Assembly: GCA_015680685.1 (NCBI GenBank) | Contig: MNCI01022655.1 | Location: 366,302-430,301, forward strand | DNA length: 64,000 nucleotides | Direction: 5' to 3' | Source: Gnetum montanum | Taxonomy: Eukaryota; Streptophyta; Gnetopsida; Gnetales; Gnetaceae | Part shown: positions 12,060-22,937 of the stretch, piece after piece | Numbering within the stretch: the stretch's first letter is position 1 | Layout: every line of letters begins with the position of its first letter | The notes under the pieces: model-generated | Seen by the model: only the letters and a program-made list of their open reading frames with translations | The model's database searches: none | Told to the model about the DNA's origin: nothing | Made by a program: the position numbers and the translations under genes

Positions 12060-13850
12060 TTGAACTTGAATCCTGAAGAAAATATTGCAATTCAAAAAAG
12101 AGAAGAAAGAGTTATGATTCCTATGCAAGATTTTGCTCAATTTAAAGCTTTACCAGGTCCATCTCATGTTAAGAAAGAGCAAGAACATGAAAGAGTAGGA
12201 TCTGAAAAAGGACAATTAATGAGAGATATGTCTAACAAAATAGTGAAGCTTGAAAAAGCATTGGCAAGAGTTAATATCAAGGAAGAAAGGAAAAATAGAA
12301 AGCATAAACATCAAGACACTAAGTTAGTAGAAGATGAGGATGAAAGTGATCTTATTATGTCCAACTTTCTTGATATTGAATCTGATAATGAGTTATCTAG
12401 TGTTCACTATGCAAGTAAATCTTCTAGCAATGGATCTAGTGATACTTCTTCTCTATCAAGTTCTGAAGAAGATATGTCTTCAGATGAAGAATGTAATAAC
12501 AATGAGGAAAATGGATATAGTCTTCGATCTAAGGAAAGACTAACTACTTCTAGACCCCCAAATGTTATTACTGATCCATCTACTAAGAGAAAAGCTTTTG
12601 AGCCAAGTAGAAAGGATAAGAATAAAGGTAAAGACAATCAAGTGGAGCAAAGCACTCCAAATCAGTCTTTTAATAAATGGATAAAGAGATCAAGCTTCAT
12701 TGGTGATGGAGAATATGATTTGATTGAAGACCTTAAACATGTCAAAGCCAATATTAGCCTTTATCAGTTGCTTCAAATAGGAGATCAGCAAAGAAAGGCT
12801 TTAGAGTTCATTAAAGGTAAAAGGAGAGTTAGAGAATCAGAGTTAAGTTATGTGTCTAATAATGATGAGAAATTAAAGACTTCATATGATAAGGAAGCTC
12901 CTCCTTTCCTTTTGACAATGAAATTAAAGGATAAATACTTACACAATTGTTTGGTTGATTCTGGAGCTACGTCTACTATAATGCCATTGTCTATATGTAA
13001 GAAACTTGGTTTGATTCCTGAAAAATCAAATAAAAAGATTGTTCAAGTGGATAAAAGTAGAGTGAAGATTGTGGGTCAATTACCAAATGTTCTATTGGAA
13101 ATTGCTTCTGAACCCCGCATTAGAAGTAGAGTAACTATTCAAGTGGCAGATATACCAGATTCACATAGTCTCTTATTGAGTAGAAGTTGGAGTAAGAATT
13201 TCTCAGGTTACATATCAACAGATTATTCTCACATGTGGTTACCTTGGAAAGGAGAACCAAATCAAATCTACATCTATAGCGAACCTTTGATGATAGATAA
13301 TATTACTTCAAATGGACGAAGTAAAATGGCTGAAAAAGGAGGTGTTGAAAACAAAATTTGTACACTCCAAGAAAGTTGTAGTCCTGAAAAAGAACAATCA
13401 AAGAATGAAGATAAATGGGAGTTATACTTTGATGGTTCATGCAATTCAAAAGGTGCAGGAGTTGGAATAGTTATATTCAAGAATGATTCAGCCGAAATTC
13501 TCAAGGCAATTCATCTATCTTTTCCTTGTACTAACAACAAGGCTGAGTATGAAGCTTTATGTATTGGTATGAGAATAGCTCTAGACAAAAAGATCAAAAA
13601 AATCACTATAAAGGGAGACTCAAGATTAGTTTGTGAACAAGTAAAAGGTAACTGTGTCGTAAAGAGTTCATTTTTGAGACCTTATAAGAAACTTGCTTGT
13701 AAGATGTTAGATCAGTTTCAACATTGCCAAATAGAGCATATAAATAGAGCAGAGAATCTTATAGTAGATGATTTGGCAAAGGCAGCTTCAACATTGGATA
13801 TGCAATTATTAGAGAGTTACAAAGATGTCATGATTGAAGAATAAAATTAG
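12060..13850 (+). pseudogene. Protease and archaeal-type RNase H of element A
   Basis: An open frame in phase with gag (594 codons, TTG 12060 to TAA 13842, with a further TAG at 13848). The first 270 residues are acidic and Ser-rich with coil-prone stretches. A retropepsin-type aspartic protease follows, with LVDSGAT (Asp300, nt 12957) and a SLLLSRSW flap-end motif near residue 375. From residue 452 to about 580 comes a complete RNase H fold: YFDGSC (Asp458), NNKAEYEAL (Glu496), KGDSRLV (Asp520) and ENLIVDDLA (Asp570), so all four catalytic carboxylates are present. This is the archaeal-like RNase H known from Tat elements, but it lies before RT, not after the native RNase H as in element H of this window. 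Confidence 0.85.
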
Positions 13851-15330
13851 CCATCAGTACCAGATAATATAAGATATTTACAAGTATTTGAAGACGATGA
13901 TCAAGTACTAAGATTTATGGAAAAGTAAACAAGAATTCGAGGGTCAAGCGATACTTGAAACATCATCAAATTCCAAAGCTAATTTTATTCCAAAAAGGAT
14001 GATTGATTTGGAACATGAATTCAAGAAAAATTTACTTACTGGAAAGGATTTACAAAACTTAGATAGTCAAGCTTTTGAGGCAGTGAATTTTGGATTAGAC
14101 AGGATGCCAAAGATGTTAAATGTTACGAAGAAAGGAGATTCAAATTTCAAGCAAAACCTGTTAACATGTCTGAAAAATAATTTGGACAATTTTGCTTGGT
14201 CTTATGATGATCTTAAAGCTTTTAGGCAAGATGTGATGACACATAAGATTCCTTTAATAGAAGATTGTAAAATAGTTAAGCAAAAACAAAGGAAGTTTAA
14301 TCCATCGTTTGAACCAGCTATGGAAGCCGAAATCAAGAAGTTGTTGCAAGCACGAATCATATATCCAGTACGATATTTGACATGGCTTGCTAACCTTGTC
14401 CCAGTGAGAAAGAAAAATGGTGATATAAGACTTTGTGTAGACTTTAGAAATCTGAATGATGCTTCAAAAAAGGATAAGTATCCACTTCCAAGAATTGATG
14501 AGATGCTGATTAAAGTCTCAGGTTGTCAAGCATATTCTTTCTTAGACAGTTTCTCAGGTTATAATGAAATCATCGTAGATAAGAATGATAGATACAAAAC
14601 ATCATTTATCACCAAATGGGGAACTTTCGCTTACCAAAGAATGCCATTAGGATTGTCAAATGCTGGAGCTACTTTTCAAAGAGCAATGGATTTAGCATTC
14701 AAGGATTTATTAGGCAAATTCGTGGTGGTTTATTTGGATGATATTACGATATTCTCAAAGAAGGAAGATCATATCGATCATCTTCAGCAAGTTTTTGATA
14801 GATGTCGTGAGTTTGGTATTTTATTAAATCCTAAGAAGTGTATCTTCGGGGTTAAATCTGGAAGTCTATTAGGCCATGTGATATTTCAAGAAGGGATCAC
14901 CATAGACAATTCCCGAATTCAAACAGTACAGAACATTGAGCATCCCACAAGTAAGAAATCTCTTAGATCTTTCTTTGGGAAGATAAACTTTGTGAAAAAG
15001 TTCATCCCCGGGTTTACTGAAATTACCAAACCTTTGATACATATGCTAAAAAAGGATGTCCAAGTGGAGAAAACACTAGAATTAGAGAGAGCTTTATCAA
15101 AAATTAAAAAGGCTATACAAGAGGCTCCGTATTTGGTAAAGCCTAGACTTAAAGAAGATTTTTGGTTATCCTCTTTTGCTTCAAATGATTCTATCGCTGC
15201 CGTTCTGACACAAAAGGATAATGAAGGTCAAGATGAACCAATTGGATTCTTTGGGTATCAGTTGAAAGGTTCAGAGTTAAATTATTCAGACTTAGAGAAA
15301 CAAGCTTTCGTAGTCATCAAGGCAATTTAG
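13851..15330 (+). pseudogene. Reverse transcriptase and degenerate native RNase H of element A
   Basis: The frame is +1 relative to the protease ORF. Coding resemblance in the old frame runs to a TAA at 13926, and the new frame is open from just before it, so a single-base indel is likely. The longest open part starts at ATG 13999 (443 codons). RT motifs are clear: LVPVRKKNGDIRLCVDFRNLN, YSFLDSFSGYN, MPLGLSNAGATFQRAM, and the active site YLDD at 14731-14742. The connection reads LLGHVIFQEGI. The native RNase H starts near 15160 with SSFASNDSIAAVL, where the first catalytic Asp is missing, as in other Tat elements. A TAG at 15328 interrupts it; B has a TAG at the same codon. Confidence 0.9.
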
Positions 15331-16809
15331 CATTTTAAATATTATTTAGAAAGTTCACTAGTTCACATTATGCTAATTGAACCTGTAGTCAAGAGATTCC
15401 TATCCCAAAATGAGATTGGATTGAAAAGAGAAAAATGGCTTATTAAGTTGCAAATTTTTAAATTTTCATTGGAAATATGCAAGACAATTAAGGGAATGGG
15501 ATTAGCCAAGTTAATGACTAGAGAAAGTGAAGTTTATGCACTTGACACCCACGAAGAGAATTGGTATGATGATATTCTCAAATTTCTAAATACAAGGAAA
15601 ATCCCAAATAATTTAACTGCAAGTCAAAAGAGAGCTTTCTTCAAAAGATCACAAAGATTTGTTGTTAAAGATGGTATATTATATCGAAAGGATTTTCGGG
15701 GAGTTTTATTAGAATGTGTTCATAATGATCAAATTAGTTTCATTTTGGAACAATTTCATGATCATTTGAATCTATTTTATGAATCCCCTAAGTCAACTAT
15801 GCAACATATACTTTGATATGGATATTACTGGCCTTCCATGTATCAAGACATTAGTTCAAAGATTCAAAAATGCTATAAATGTCAGATTCATGGGCCTAAG
15901 ATTAAAAAGGCTAGAGCCCCTTTAAAGCCAGTAGTTGTAGATAGACCGTTTCAGCAATGGGGTTTGGATTTTATTGGTACAATTACTCCTTCAAGAGCTG
16001 GACACAAGTTTATTCTCACAGCTACTGATTATTTCACTAAATGGTCTGAAGCAAAGGCTTTAAGAGGAAGTTCAGCATCAGACATGATTAAGTTTCTAGA
16101 AGACCACATTCTAAGTAGATTTGGTGTACCCGAAGTGTTAGTGTCAGACAACGGACCCGCCTTCAAATCCTAAGAGTTTATTAGATGGGCATCTGCAAAA
16201 TCCATTTTTTTATTTTCCTCATCAAATTATTATCCTCAAGGAAATGGCCTAGCATAATCCACCAATAAAAAGCTTATCGCTTATATCAAGAAATCAATGT
16301 ATGGGAATCCAGGAAATTGGATTGATTATCTACAATCCGCATTATGGTCAGATCGAATCAGATTCAAGAAAGCTATTGGGACATCACCATATAACTTAGT
16401 CTATGGTTTGCCAACAAGAATTACAAACAAGATTATAAGCTTAGCTTCTGAATTTGTACAAAGATATAGTGAAAGGACTGATAAAGATAGAAGTTTCATG
16501 ACTTTGCTTATTAAAAAAAAAGCTGAAGTAGATAAAGCAAGAGATAATTTGTTACAGAATACCTCACAAGTTAAAAGATGGTTTGATAGAAAGGCTTTGA
16601 AAAGAACTTTCAAGATAGGAGACCTTGTCCTGTTATGGAATATGAAGAAACCAAATAAGTTTACACCAACATGGATTGGTCCCTTTCAAATTACAAAGCA
16701 ATTATCAGAAGATACTTACAAATTATCAACCTTGGATGACATAGAATTGCAATTTCCATATAATGTTTTGCATATAAAACATTATTTGGGACAATTTCAT
16801 ACATCTTGA
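15331..16809 (+). pseudogene. RNase H tail and integrase of element A
   Basis: It continues in the RT frame with stops at TGA 15814, TAA 16171 and TAA 16255. The zinc-binding N-terminus has the HDH and CYKCQIHG parts (15750-15890). The core has WGLDFIG (Asp, 15967) and VSDNGPAF (Asp, 16147). The third catalytic residue falls at 16255, where A has TAA and element B still has GAA (Glu), so A's integrase is disabled there. The C-terminal domain runs KIGDLVLLWNMKKPNKF...WIGPFQITK to a natural-looking TGA at 16807. The TGA at 15814 is CGA in B, a CpG transition. Confidence 0.88.
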
Positions 16810-17179
16810 AGATGTCATTACACAAAAATAATATATGTATATAGTATTATGTAAATATTACTAGGATTATAGTGTTCATTATTATATTTAATTATGCTTT
16901 ATTTATATTTGAGACATTATCTTTCCTTCAAATGGGGCAAGTGGAAGCCTACAAATGAAACAAGTGGAATTCTACAAGTTTGACAAGTGGGGAAGGTGAC
17001 TCATCCACCACTTAGTGAGGATTGTGACAAATGGTTTGAATGCCTAGAAAGAAGGAAGCTTGGTTAAAGACACTTGGGATGGAAGTTAAAATTCTTAGCA
17101 CCTATAAAAGGAGGGTTAGATTGCTTAAGATTTCATCATCTTTCAATTCAAATTTGGTAGTGAAGGTTAGGGAGAGCTA
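16810..17179 (+). promoter_or_regulatory. Internal promoter region before the accessory ORF of element A
   Basis: 370 bp without coding sequence between integrase and the accessory ORF. TATAAAAG lies at 17103-17110, 70 bp before the ATG. CACTTGGGATGGAAGTTA at 17071-17088 matches the LTR promoter box at 9615-9632 in 16 of 18 positions, in the same order and spacing class. Element B keeps the TATA box at 22638-22645. The layout suggests a separate mRNA for the accessory ORF. Transcription itself is inferred. Confidence 0.55.
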
Positions 17180-17692
17180 ATGGAGTTTGAGAGAGCAATG
17201 AAAAAGCCTTTTATTCCATATGTGATGGGATGTTGCCCTGAGCATGTATTGAAAGCTTATCTAAAGGCTAGATCTTGTGGAGCTCCAAAGGAATGTCCTT
17301 TTATGGCTTGGTTATCCGATGAATTTTCTTTTCTTACTAGAGGTTTGGATATAGAGTCCAATGTTTGGGGGCGATATCAAGATTGTTCCAAAGAAGAAGA
17401 AAAAGGAGAAGAGCCACCAAACTATGAAGAGTCATCATGGGGATGGGGAGAAGCTTTTGTCTCCCGAGAGGAAAATGAAGGACTTAATGGAGAAGAACAA
17501 AAGAGCTCATCCGAAAAGGAAAAGGAGAAAAGTGCCGAAGAGAAAGCTCCAGTAGATCAAGGTGAGAGCTCCACCAAGCTAGAGAGCAACAAGACCGCCT
17601 TCATCACCTCAAAGATTTCCTATGAAACAGTTAGAGAGATGAGGATTCCCACTAGGGTAACCCTCACAATTCAGTTTCCAGCCCAAGAATAG
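17180..17692 (+). CDS. Accessory ORF of element A, 170 residues, unknown function
   Basis: An intact ORF between integrase and the polypurine tract, where some Tat elements carry extra ORFs. The N-terminal half holds a cysteine-containing region (GCCPEHVLKAYLKARSCG, then PKECPFMAWLSDEF) and a Trp-containing stretch (ESSWGWGEAF). The middle (about residues 95-135) is highly charged, Glu/Lys/Ser-rich and probably disordered. The C-terminus is a short conserved tail (RVTLTIQFP). No signal peptide, membrane helix or known domain is seen. Element B has the same 170-codon ORF without stops or indels, differing at about 17 residues, although its pol is broken. The first ATG after the TATA box is the start in both. 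It resembles no family I know. Confidence 0.8.
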   Translation: MEFERAMKKPFIPYVMGCCPEHVLKAYLKARSCGAPKECPFMAWLSDEFSFLTRGLDIESNVWGRYQDCSKEEEKGEEPPNYEESSWGWGEAFVSREENEGLNGEEQKSSSEKEKEKSAEEKAPVDQGESSTKLESNKTAFITSKISYETVREMRIPTRVTLTIQFPAQE

Positions 17693-17890
17693 TCCATGAA
17701 GGACTTGATAATGTACAGTTTGTTATATATAGTTTGATTTTCTCCTAGGAATGAGGTTTTTGTCCCATCTCACCTTATGTTAAATGGGAATTTTCCTCAA
17801 AAAAGATTTCTTCTTGAATGTAAAAATTCAATGAAAATTTCAGGATGTTTTAGTTTTGAAGTAGAATTGCACAAGTTTCTTTAAGATTTT

Positions 17891-17903
17891 AAGGGGGTAG
17901 AAA
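17891..17903 (+). other. Polypurine tract of element A
   Basis: AAGGGGGTAGAAA abuts the TGTTGG start of the 3' LTR and would prime plus-strand DNA. Element B has AAGGGGGCAGAAA at the same place. Confidence 0.85.
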
Positions 17904-19178
17904 TGTTGGCACATTTGGCCATTTTATGGAGTAGGCTGGTGAGATGAAATGGGCTAAAAGTTCTTGGGGAAGTGGCTAAAGTTTGGGTTTGAGAGAAAAT
18001 AATAATAATAATAATAAGTTAACAATAGCATTTGTTCTAAAGATATGTATAGAAGCCCCATTCCTATACATAGTGGGATTATGGGAGAAGTCCAATTTAT
18101 CATTTATATGATATGAAGATATAACAGATCAAAGAGCATTTTAAGTAAAATGTTGTGTTGAATCCATTTTATTCTGGGAAGCAGCCTCTGCAGCAACACA
18201 AATGTGGCAAGACAAGAATATTGCAATTCATAGTTTGATGGAAAGGGTTGCAGAGTCTTTGTTCAACATTACTTTCAGATTTTAAATTTATCATTTAAAT
18301 TTTTGAAGGCAACATCAACTATTCCTATTTCCAAAAACCAAAAATTATCCATACGTGCAAAAATCCTGCGGAATTGCAAACAACAGAACATGAACAAAAC
18401 CATGGCGTTCTAGAAGATCACATTTTTCTTGGGCCGTAGGAATGATGAAAATAGAGCCACACGGTGTTCATCGTGGTGCAGACAGGCACCAAAAAAATCG
18501 ACTTCAACCTCTGATGACTATACAGCCCAGATAAAATTTTATTTTGCTGCAGTGTCGCGTTGCGTGACCCTAGGGAAGTACTTCATGCCTCTTGTTCTGC
18601 TAGTTCTAGATAGAAAAGAAAAGGGGGGGGGGGGGCAGACATCAGCATTTCTTTTTTTGAAAACGGCAGAAAAACAGCAAACCATAAGTAGTGTTGGCTG
18701 CCTCCATGCCAGTGCAAACGGAGCCACCAAGACCTCCGCACGGATTCTATGCCGCTACCATTAAAATTAAAAAAAAAGCTTTACTGCAGCAGCAGGAGGT
18801 GCTAAAGAAGTCACAGAACCATGCTATGCACCCTGCACAAAATATTTTTGGGCAGTTCCAGGGCCGTTCCTAACCTACCTTACCTGATGCCGTATTCTCT
18901 GATACTTGGATCTACAATACATTTGCCCTTAACCCTGAAATCAATGGTAGGAATTTTAAAAATGATTTGCAGGAGCATGAAAATGCAGGAAGCCCTAAGC
19001 AGATTTGGGAAAAAATAAAACAGTTCCAGGCAACCAAAACCCTATGACCAGGGCCATACGTCCAATGAATCACTTCCACTTCTAGATCTTTCTCCAGCAA
19101 TTGCACATACGATGCCAGATGCAGTGGCCGAGCCTTCTCCCACGGTGGTGGTTGCTAACGATTCCAGGCAGGAGCGGG
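17904..19178 (+). repeat. 3' LTR of element A, first part
   Basis: It matches 7981-9247 of the 5' LTR and stops exactly where B begins. The last bases, GCGGG, are the likely left target duplication for B; the LTR resumes at 25717 with GGGATATTTC. Short ORFs inside (18429-18764 and others) mirror those of the 5' LTR and are not taken as genes. Confidence 0.9.
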
Positions 19179-21859
19179 TGTTGGCGACCGTTTGGGACAC
19201 GACCGCCAATGAGTGTCCTCGAACAGGATTTAGGTGCCTGCTGGTCTCTGGCAACACCAAGGCCCAGATACCTCTAAATAAACTCAGTAGTTAATGTGAG
19301 TATGTGTATGTGCTTTTGTGGTGTGCGGTTGTGAAATGTAATGATTGCATTGCGTGTAAACTACAAATGACTTACTTTAAAGAGATTCAACCAACTTTGG
19401 CAAGTGCTGTGAGTTGTTGAAAATTTCCTATTTTGTTCAACTGCCTAGTCTACGTGGTACTTATAATGCCTACTTGTAACAAATAAAATTTTGCAAAAAC
19501 ATTTGAGCACAACTCCGCAATCTACTCCTAATTTTCCCCGGAGAAAGAGATAGTTCCACAAGAAAACTAGAAATAGAGCAAGATTTGATGGATATAAACA
19601 GAAAATAAAAGAAAGTAGATTTGTGTGGACTTCAAATATTTAAACAAGGTAAAATGACACGAGTAAACACTTCGCAATAAAGCTATCCCAAATTCAATAN
19701 NNNNNNNNNNNNNNNNNNNNNNNNNNNNNNNNNNNNNNNNNNNNNNNNNNNNNNNNNNNNNNNNNNNNNNNNNNNNNNNNNNNNNNNNNNNNNNNNNNNN
19801 NNNNNNNNNNNNNNNNNNNNNNNNNNNNNNNNNNNNNNNNNNNNNNNNNNNNNNNNNNNNNNNNNNNNNNNNNNNNNNNNNNNNNNNNNNNNNNNNNNNN
19901 NNNNNNNNNNNNNNNNNNNNNNNNNNNNNNNNNNNNNNNNNNNNNNNNNNNNNNNNNNNNNNNNNNNNNNNNNNNNNNNNNNNNNNNNNNNNNNNNNNNN
20001 NNNNNNNNNNNNNNNNNNNNNNNNNNNNNNNNNNNNNNNNNNNNNNNNNNNNNNNNNNNNNNNNNNNNNNNNNNNNNNNNNNNNNNNNNNNNNNNNNNNN
20101 NNNNNNNNNNNNNNNNNNNNNNNNNNNNNNNNNNNNNNNNNNNNNNNNNNNNNNNNNNNNNNNNNNNNNNNNNNNNNNNNNNNNNNNNNNNNNNNNNNNN
20201 NNNNNNNNNNNNNNNNNNNNNNNNNNNNNNNNNNNNNNNNNNNNNNNNNNNNNNNNNNNNNNNNNNNNNNNNNNNNNNNNNNNNNNNNNNNNNNNNNNNN
20301 NNNNNNNNNNNNNNNNNNNNNNNNNNNNNNNNNNNNNNNNNNNNNNNNNNNNNNNNNNNNNNNNNNNNNNNNNNNNNNNNNNNNNNNNNNNNNNNNNNNN
20401 NNNNNNNNNNNNNNNNNNNNNNNNNNNNNNNNNNNNNNNNNNNNNNNNNNNNNNNNNNNNNNNNNNNNNNNNNNNNNNNNNNNNNNNNNNNNNNNNNNNN
20501 NNNNNNNNNNNNNNNNNNNNNNNNNNNNNNNNNNNNNNNNNNNNNNNNNNNNNNNNNNNNNNNNNNNNNNNNNNNTTATTTTAAACTTTTATTTGATGAA
20601 CTGTAACTCCGGTTACCAGCATTTGCCCAAAATATCTCTTGATAACTGTCTTGTTGTGCCTTTGTGTCTCTACTGCCTTATTTTGTGGACTGGTATGCAA
20701 CATCAGAGGCATCGGCATCGGGCATGGCTACTATTTTCGGATTGTAGGTTCTAGGGCGAGTAAACTTATGATTGCCGTTTTTTAACCACTTGGAAAATTT
20801 TTGAAATGCATTCTTTGAGAAAACCCAGGCCTATTTGGCAAGGTTGGAGGCGGAACCCAAAACTGAAGATTTTGCAACTGTCTTCCTTGTCCTCTGCCAT
20901 GACCGCATGTTGTGTTGGTGCCGCTGCCATCATCGCAGCCCTCATCTCCCTCAAGTCACCCACAGCAACCCTCAGCCAGATCTAGATGTGGCCGAGGCCA
21001 TGGCCGCACGCTCGATAGAGACCACTACCTTTCTTCTTCTGCTGCTGCCATTCATCCACCTGTCGTGGCGGCTGTCTTGTTTCGCCCGTTGCATGTCATC
21101 TGTCCTCCACCAACGCGGCCACCGACGTGCAGTGGAGCAAGGCCCTGGTATTGACTCGCACGGTGCAGAAATTAGTAGGGTTTGGTTACACTACTCGTGC
21201 GAAGGTTTTTGTATTTCTGTTTGCAGAGGCGGCGACCAACGCTGCTTATGGTCCCCAAAAAATAAATGAAATGTTGATGTCTGCTTCTCTCTCTTTTTTT
21301 TTTGAAAACAGCTTCTCTGAATTACGCGGCATGGCACTTAGCAACAGTATGAACCTTCATCCGGTGCAGATCATAATCAGAGGGCTCAGCACTGGGAACA
21401 GATCTCGGGCTCACGGTTCTCTAGGAATTTTGATTTTCTAGAATGCGATGAATTTTGATTTTTGGAAACAGAAACAATTTATGTTACCTTTAAAAATTTA
21501 AATGATAAATTTATAATCTGAAAGTAAGGTGGAACAAAGACTCTGGAAACCTTTCCATTAAAATATGAATTGCCCTGCTGAATTTGTGTTGCTGCAAAGG
21601 TTGCTTTCCGAAATAAAATGGATACAACACAAATTTTACTTAAGATGCCCTTTGATTTGTTATATCTTTATATCATATAAATGGTAAATTGGGCTTTTTC
21701 CATAATCCCACTATGTATAGGAACACATTTTTTATAAAGTAGAAAAAAATGCTACTTATTCTTTTTCCTCTCAAACCCAAATTTTAGCCACTTCTCCAAG
21801 AAATTTTAACCAATTTAACCTTACTAGCGTGCTCCATGAAATGGCCAAATGTGCCAACA
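19179..21859 (-). repeat. 3' LTR of element B
   Basis: It runs inverted from CCAACA at 21859 to TGTTGG at 19179 and includes the N gap. The first 430 bp (21859-21430) and last 520 bp (19699-19179) match A's LTR. The middle, 21430-20576, is a GC-richer module mostly unlike A's centre and matches only B's own 5' LTR fragment. The plus-strand ORFs in that module (20835-21269, 20912-21154, 21127-21441) are antisense to the LTR and are treated as by-products of GC richness. Confidence 0.85.
19700..20575. other. Assembly gap (876 N)
   Basis: A run of N inside the B 3' LTR. The flanking LTR sequence shows that the missing piece is the inner part of that LTR, so no gene is expected. Confidence 0.98.
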
Positions 21860-21872
21860 TTTCTGCCCCCTT
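21860..21872 (-). other. Polypurine tract of element B
   Basis: AAGGGGGCAGAAA on the minus strand, directly before the LTR start TGTTGG. Confidence 0.85.
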
Positions 21873-22055
21873 AAAATCTTAAAGAAACTTGTGCAATCTT
21901 ATTTCAAAACTAAAACATCCTGAAATTTTCATTGAATTTTTACATTCAAAGGAAACCTTTTTTGAGGAAAATTCCCATTTACATAAGGTGTGATGGGACA
22001 AAAATCTCATTCTTAAGAAAAATAATAAACTGTACATCATCAAGTCCTTCATGGA

Positions 22056-22568
22056 CTATTCTTGGGATGGAAACTGAATTGTGAGGGTTACCCTAGTGAG
22101 AATCCTCATCTCTCTCAGCATTTCATAGGAGATTTCTGATGTGATGAAGGCGGTCTTGTTGTTCTCTAGCTTGGTGGAGCTCTCACCTTGATCTACTGGA
22201 GCTTTCTCTTTGGTACTTTTCTCATTTTCCTTTTTGGATGAGCTCTTCGGTTCTTCTCCATTAAGTCCTTCATTTTCCTCTTGGGAGACAAAAGCTTCTC
22301 CCCATCCCCATGAAGACTCTTCATAGTTTGGTGGCTCTTCTCCTATTTCTTCTTCTTTGGAACAATCTTGATATCGCCCCCAAACATTGGACTCTATATC
22401 CAAACCTCTAGTAAGAAAAGAAAATTCATCGGATAGCCAAGCCATAAAAGGACACTCTTTTGGAGCTCCACAAGATCTAGCCTTTAGATAAGCCTTCAAT
22501 ACATGCTCAGGGCAACATCCCATCACATATGGAATAAAAAAAATTTTCATTTCTCTCTCAAACTCCAT
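22056..22568 (-). CDS. Accessory ORF of element B, 170 residues, unknown function
   Basis: Homologue of 17180-17692, the same length with no indel. It is identical through the core GCCPEHVLKAYLKARSCG, CPFMAWLSDEFSFL, DIESNVWGRYQDCSKEEE and ESSWGWGEAF segments. Differences cluster near the N-terminus, in the charged middle and in the C-terminal third. It is intact although the neighbouring integrase has stops and gag is deleted. The TATA box is about 70 bp upstream at 22638-22645. The 5' stretch (MEFEREMK) supports the same start in both copies. Function unknown. Confidence 0.8.
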   Translation of the reverse strand: MEFEREMKIFFIPYVMGCCPEHVLKAYLKARSCGAPKECPFMAWLSDEFSFLTRGLDIESNVWGRYQDCSKEEEIGEEPPNYEESSWGWGEAFVSQEENEGLNGEEPKSSSKKENEKSTKEKAPVDQGESSTKLENNKTAFITSEISYEMLREMRILTRVTLTIQFPSQE

Positions 22569-22637
22569 TAGCTCTCCCTAACCTTCACTACCAAACTTGA
22601 ATTGAAAGATGATGAAATCTTAAGCAATCTAACCCTC

Positions 22638-22645
22638 CTTTTATA
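22638..22645 (-). promoter_or_regulatory. TATA box before the accessory ORF of element B
   Basis: TATAAAAG on the minus strand, 70 bp before the ATG at 22568. It is the counterpart of 17103-17110 in A, and the flanking 'cctataaaaggagggttagat' context is conserved. Confidence 0.55.
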
Positions 22646-22937
22646 GGTGTTAAAATGTTTAACTTCCATCCAAGTGTCTTCAACCAAGCTTCCTTCTTTC
22701 TAGGCATTCAAACCATTTGTCACAATCCTCACTAAGTGGTGGGTGAGTCACCTTCCCCACTTGTCAAACTTGTAGAATTCCACTTGTTTCACTTGTAGGC
22801 TTCCACTTGCCCCATTTGAAGGAAAGATAATGTTTCAAATATAAATAAAGCATAATTAAATATAATAATGGACACTATAATCCTAGTAATAATTACATAA
22901 TACTATATACATATATTTTTTTTGTGTAATGACATCT

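Noticed and set aside
20576-21440. GC-rich block considered as a CpG-island promoter of a host gene
   Set aside because: It repeats at 24842-25430 as part of B's other LTR and has no downstream gene.
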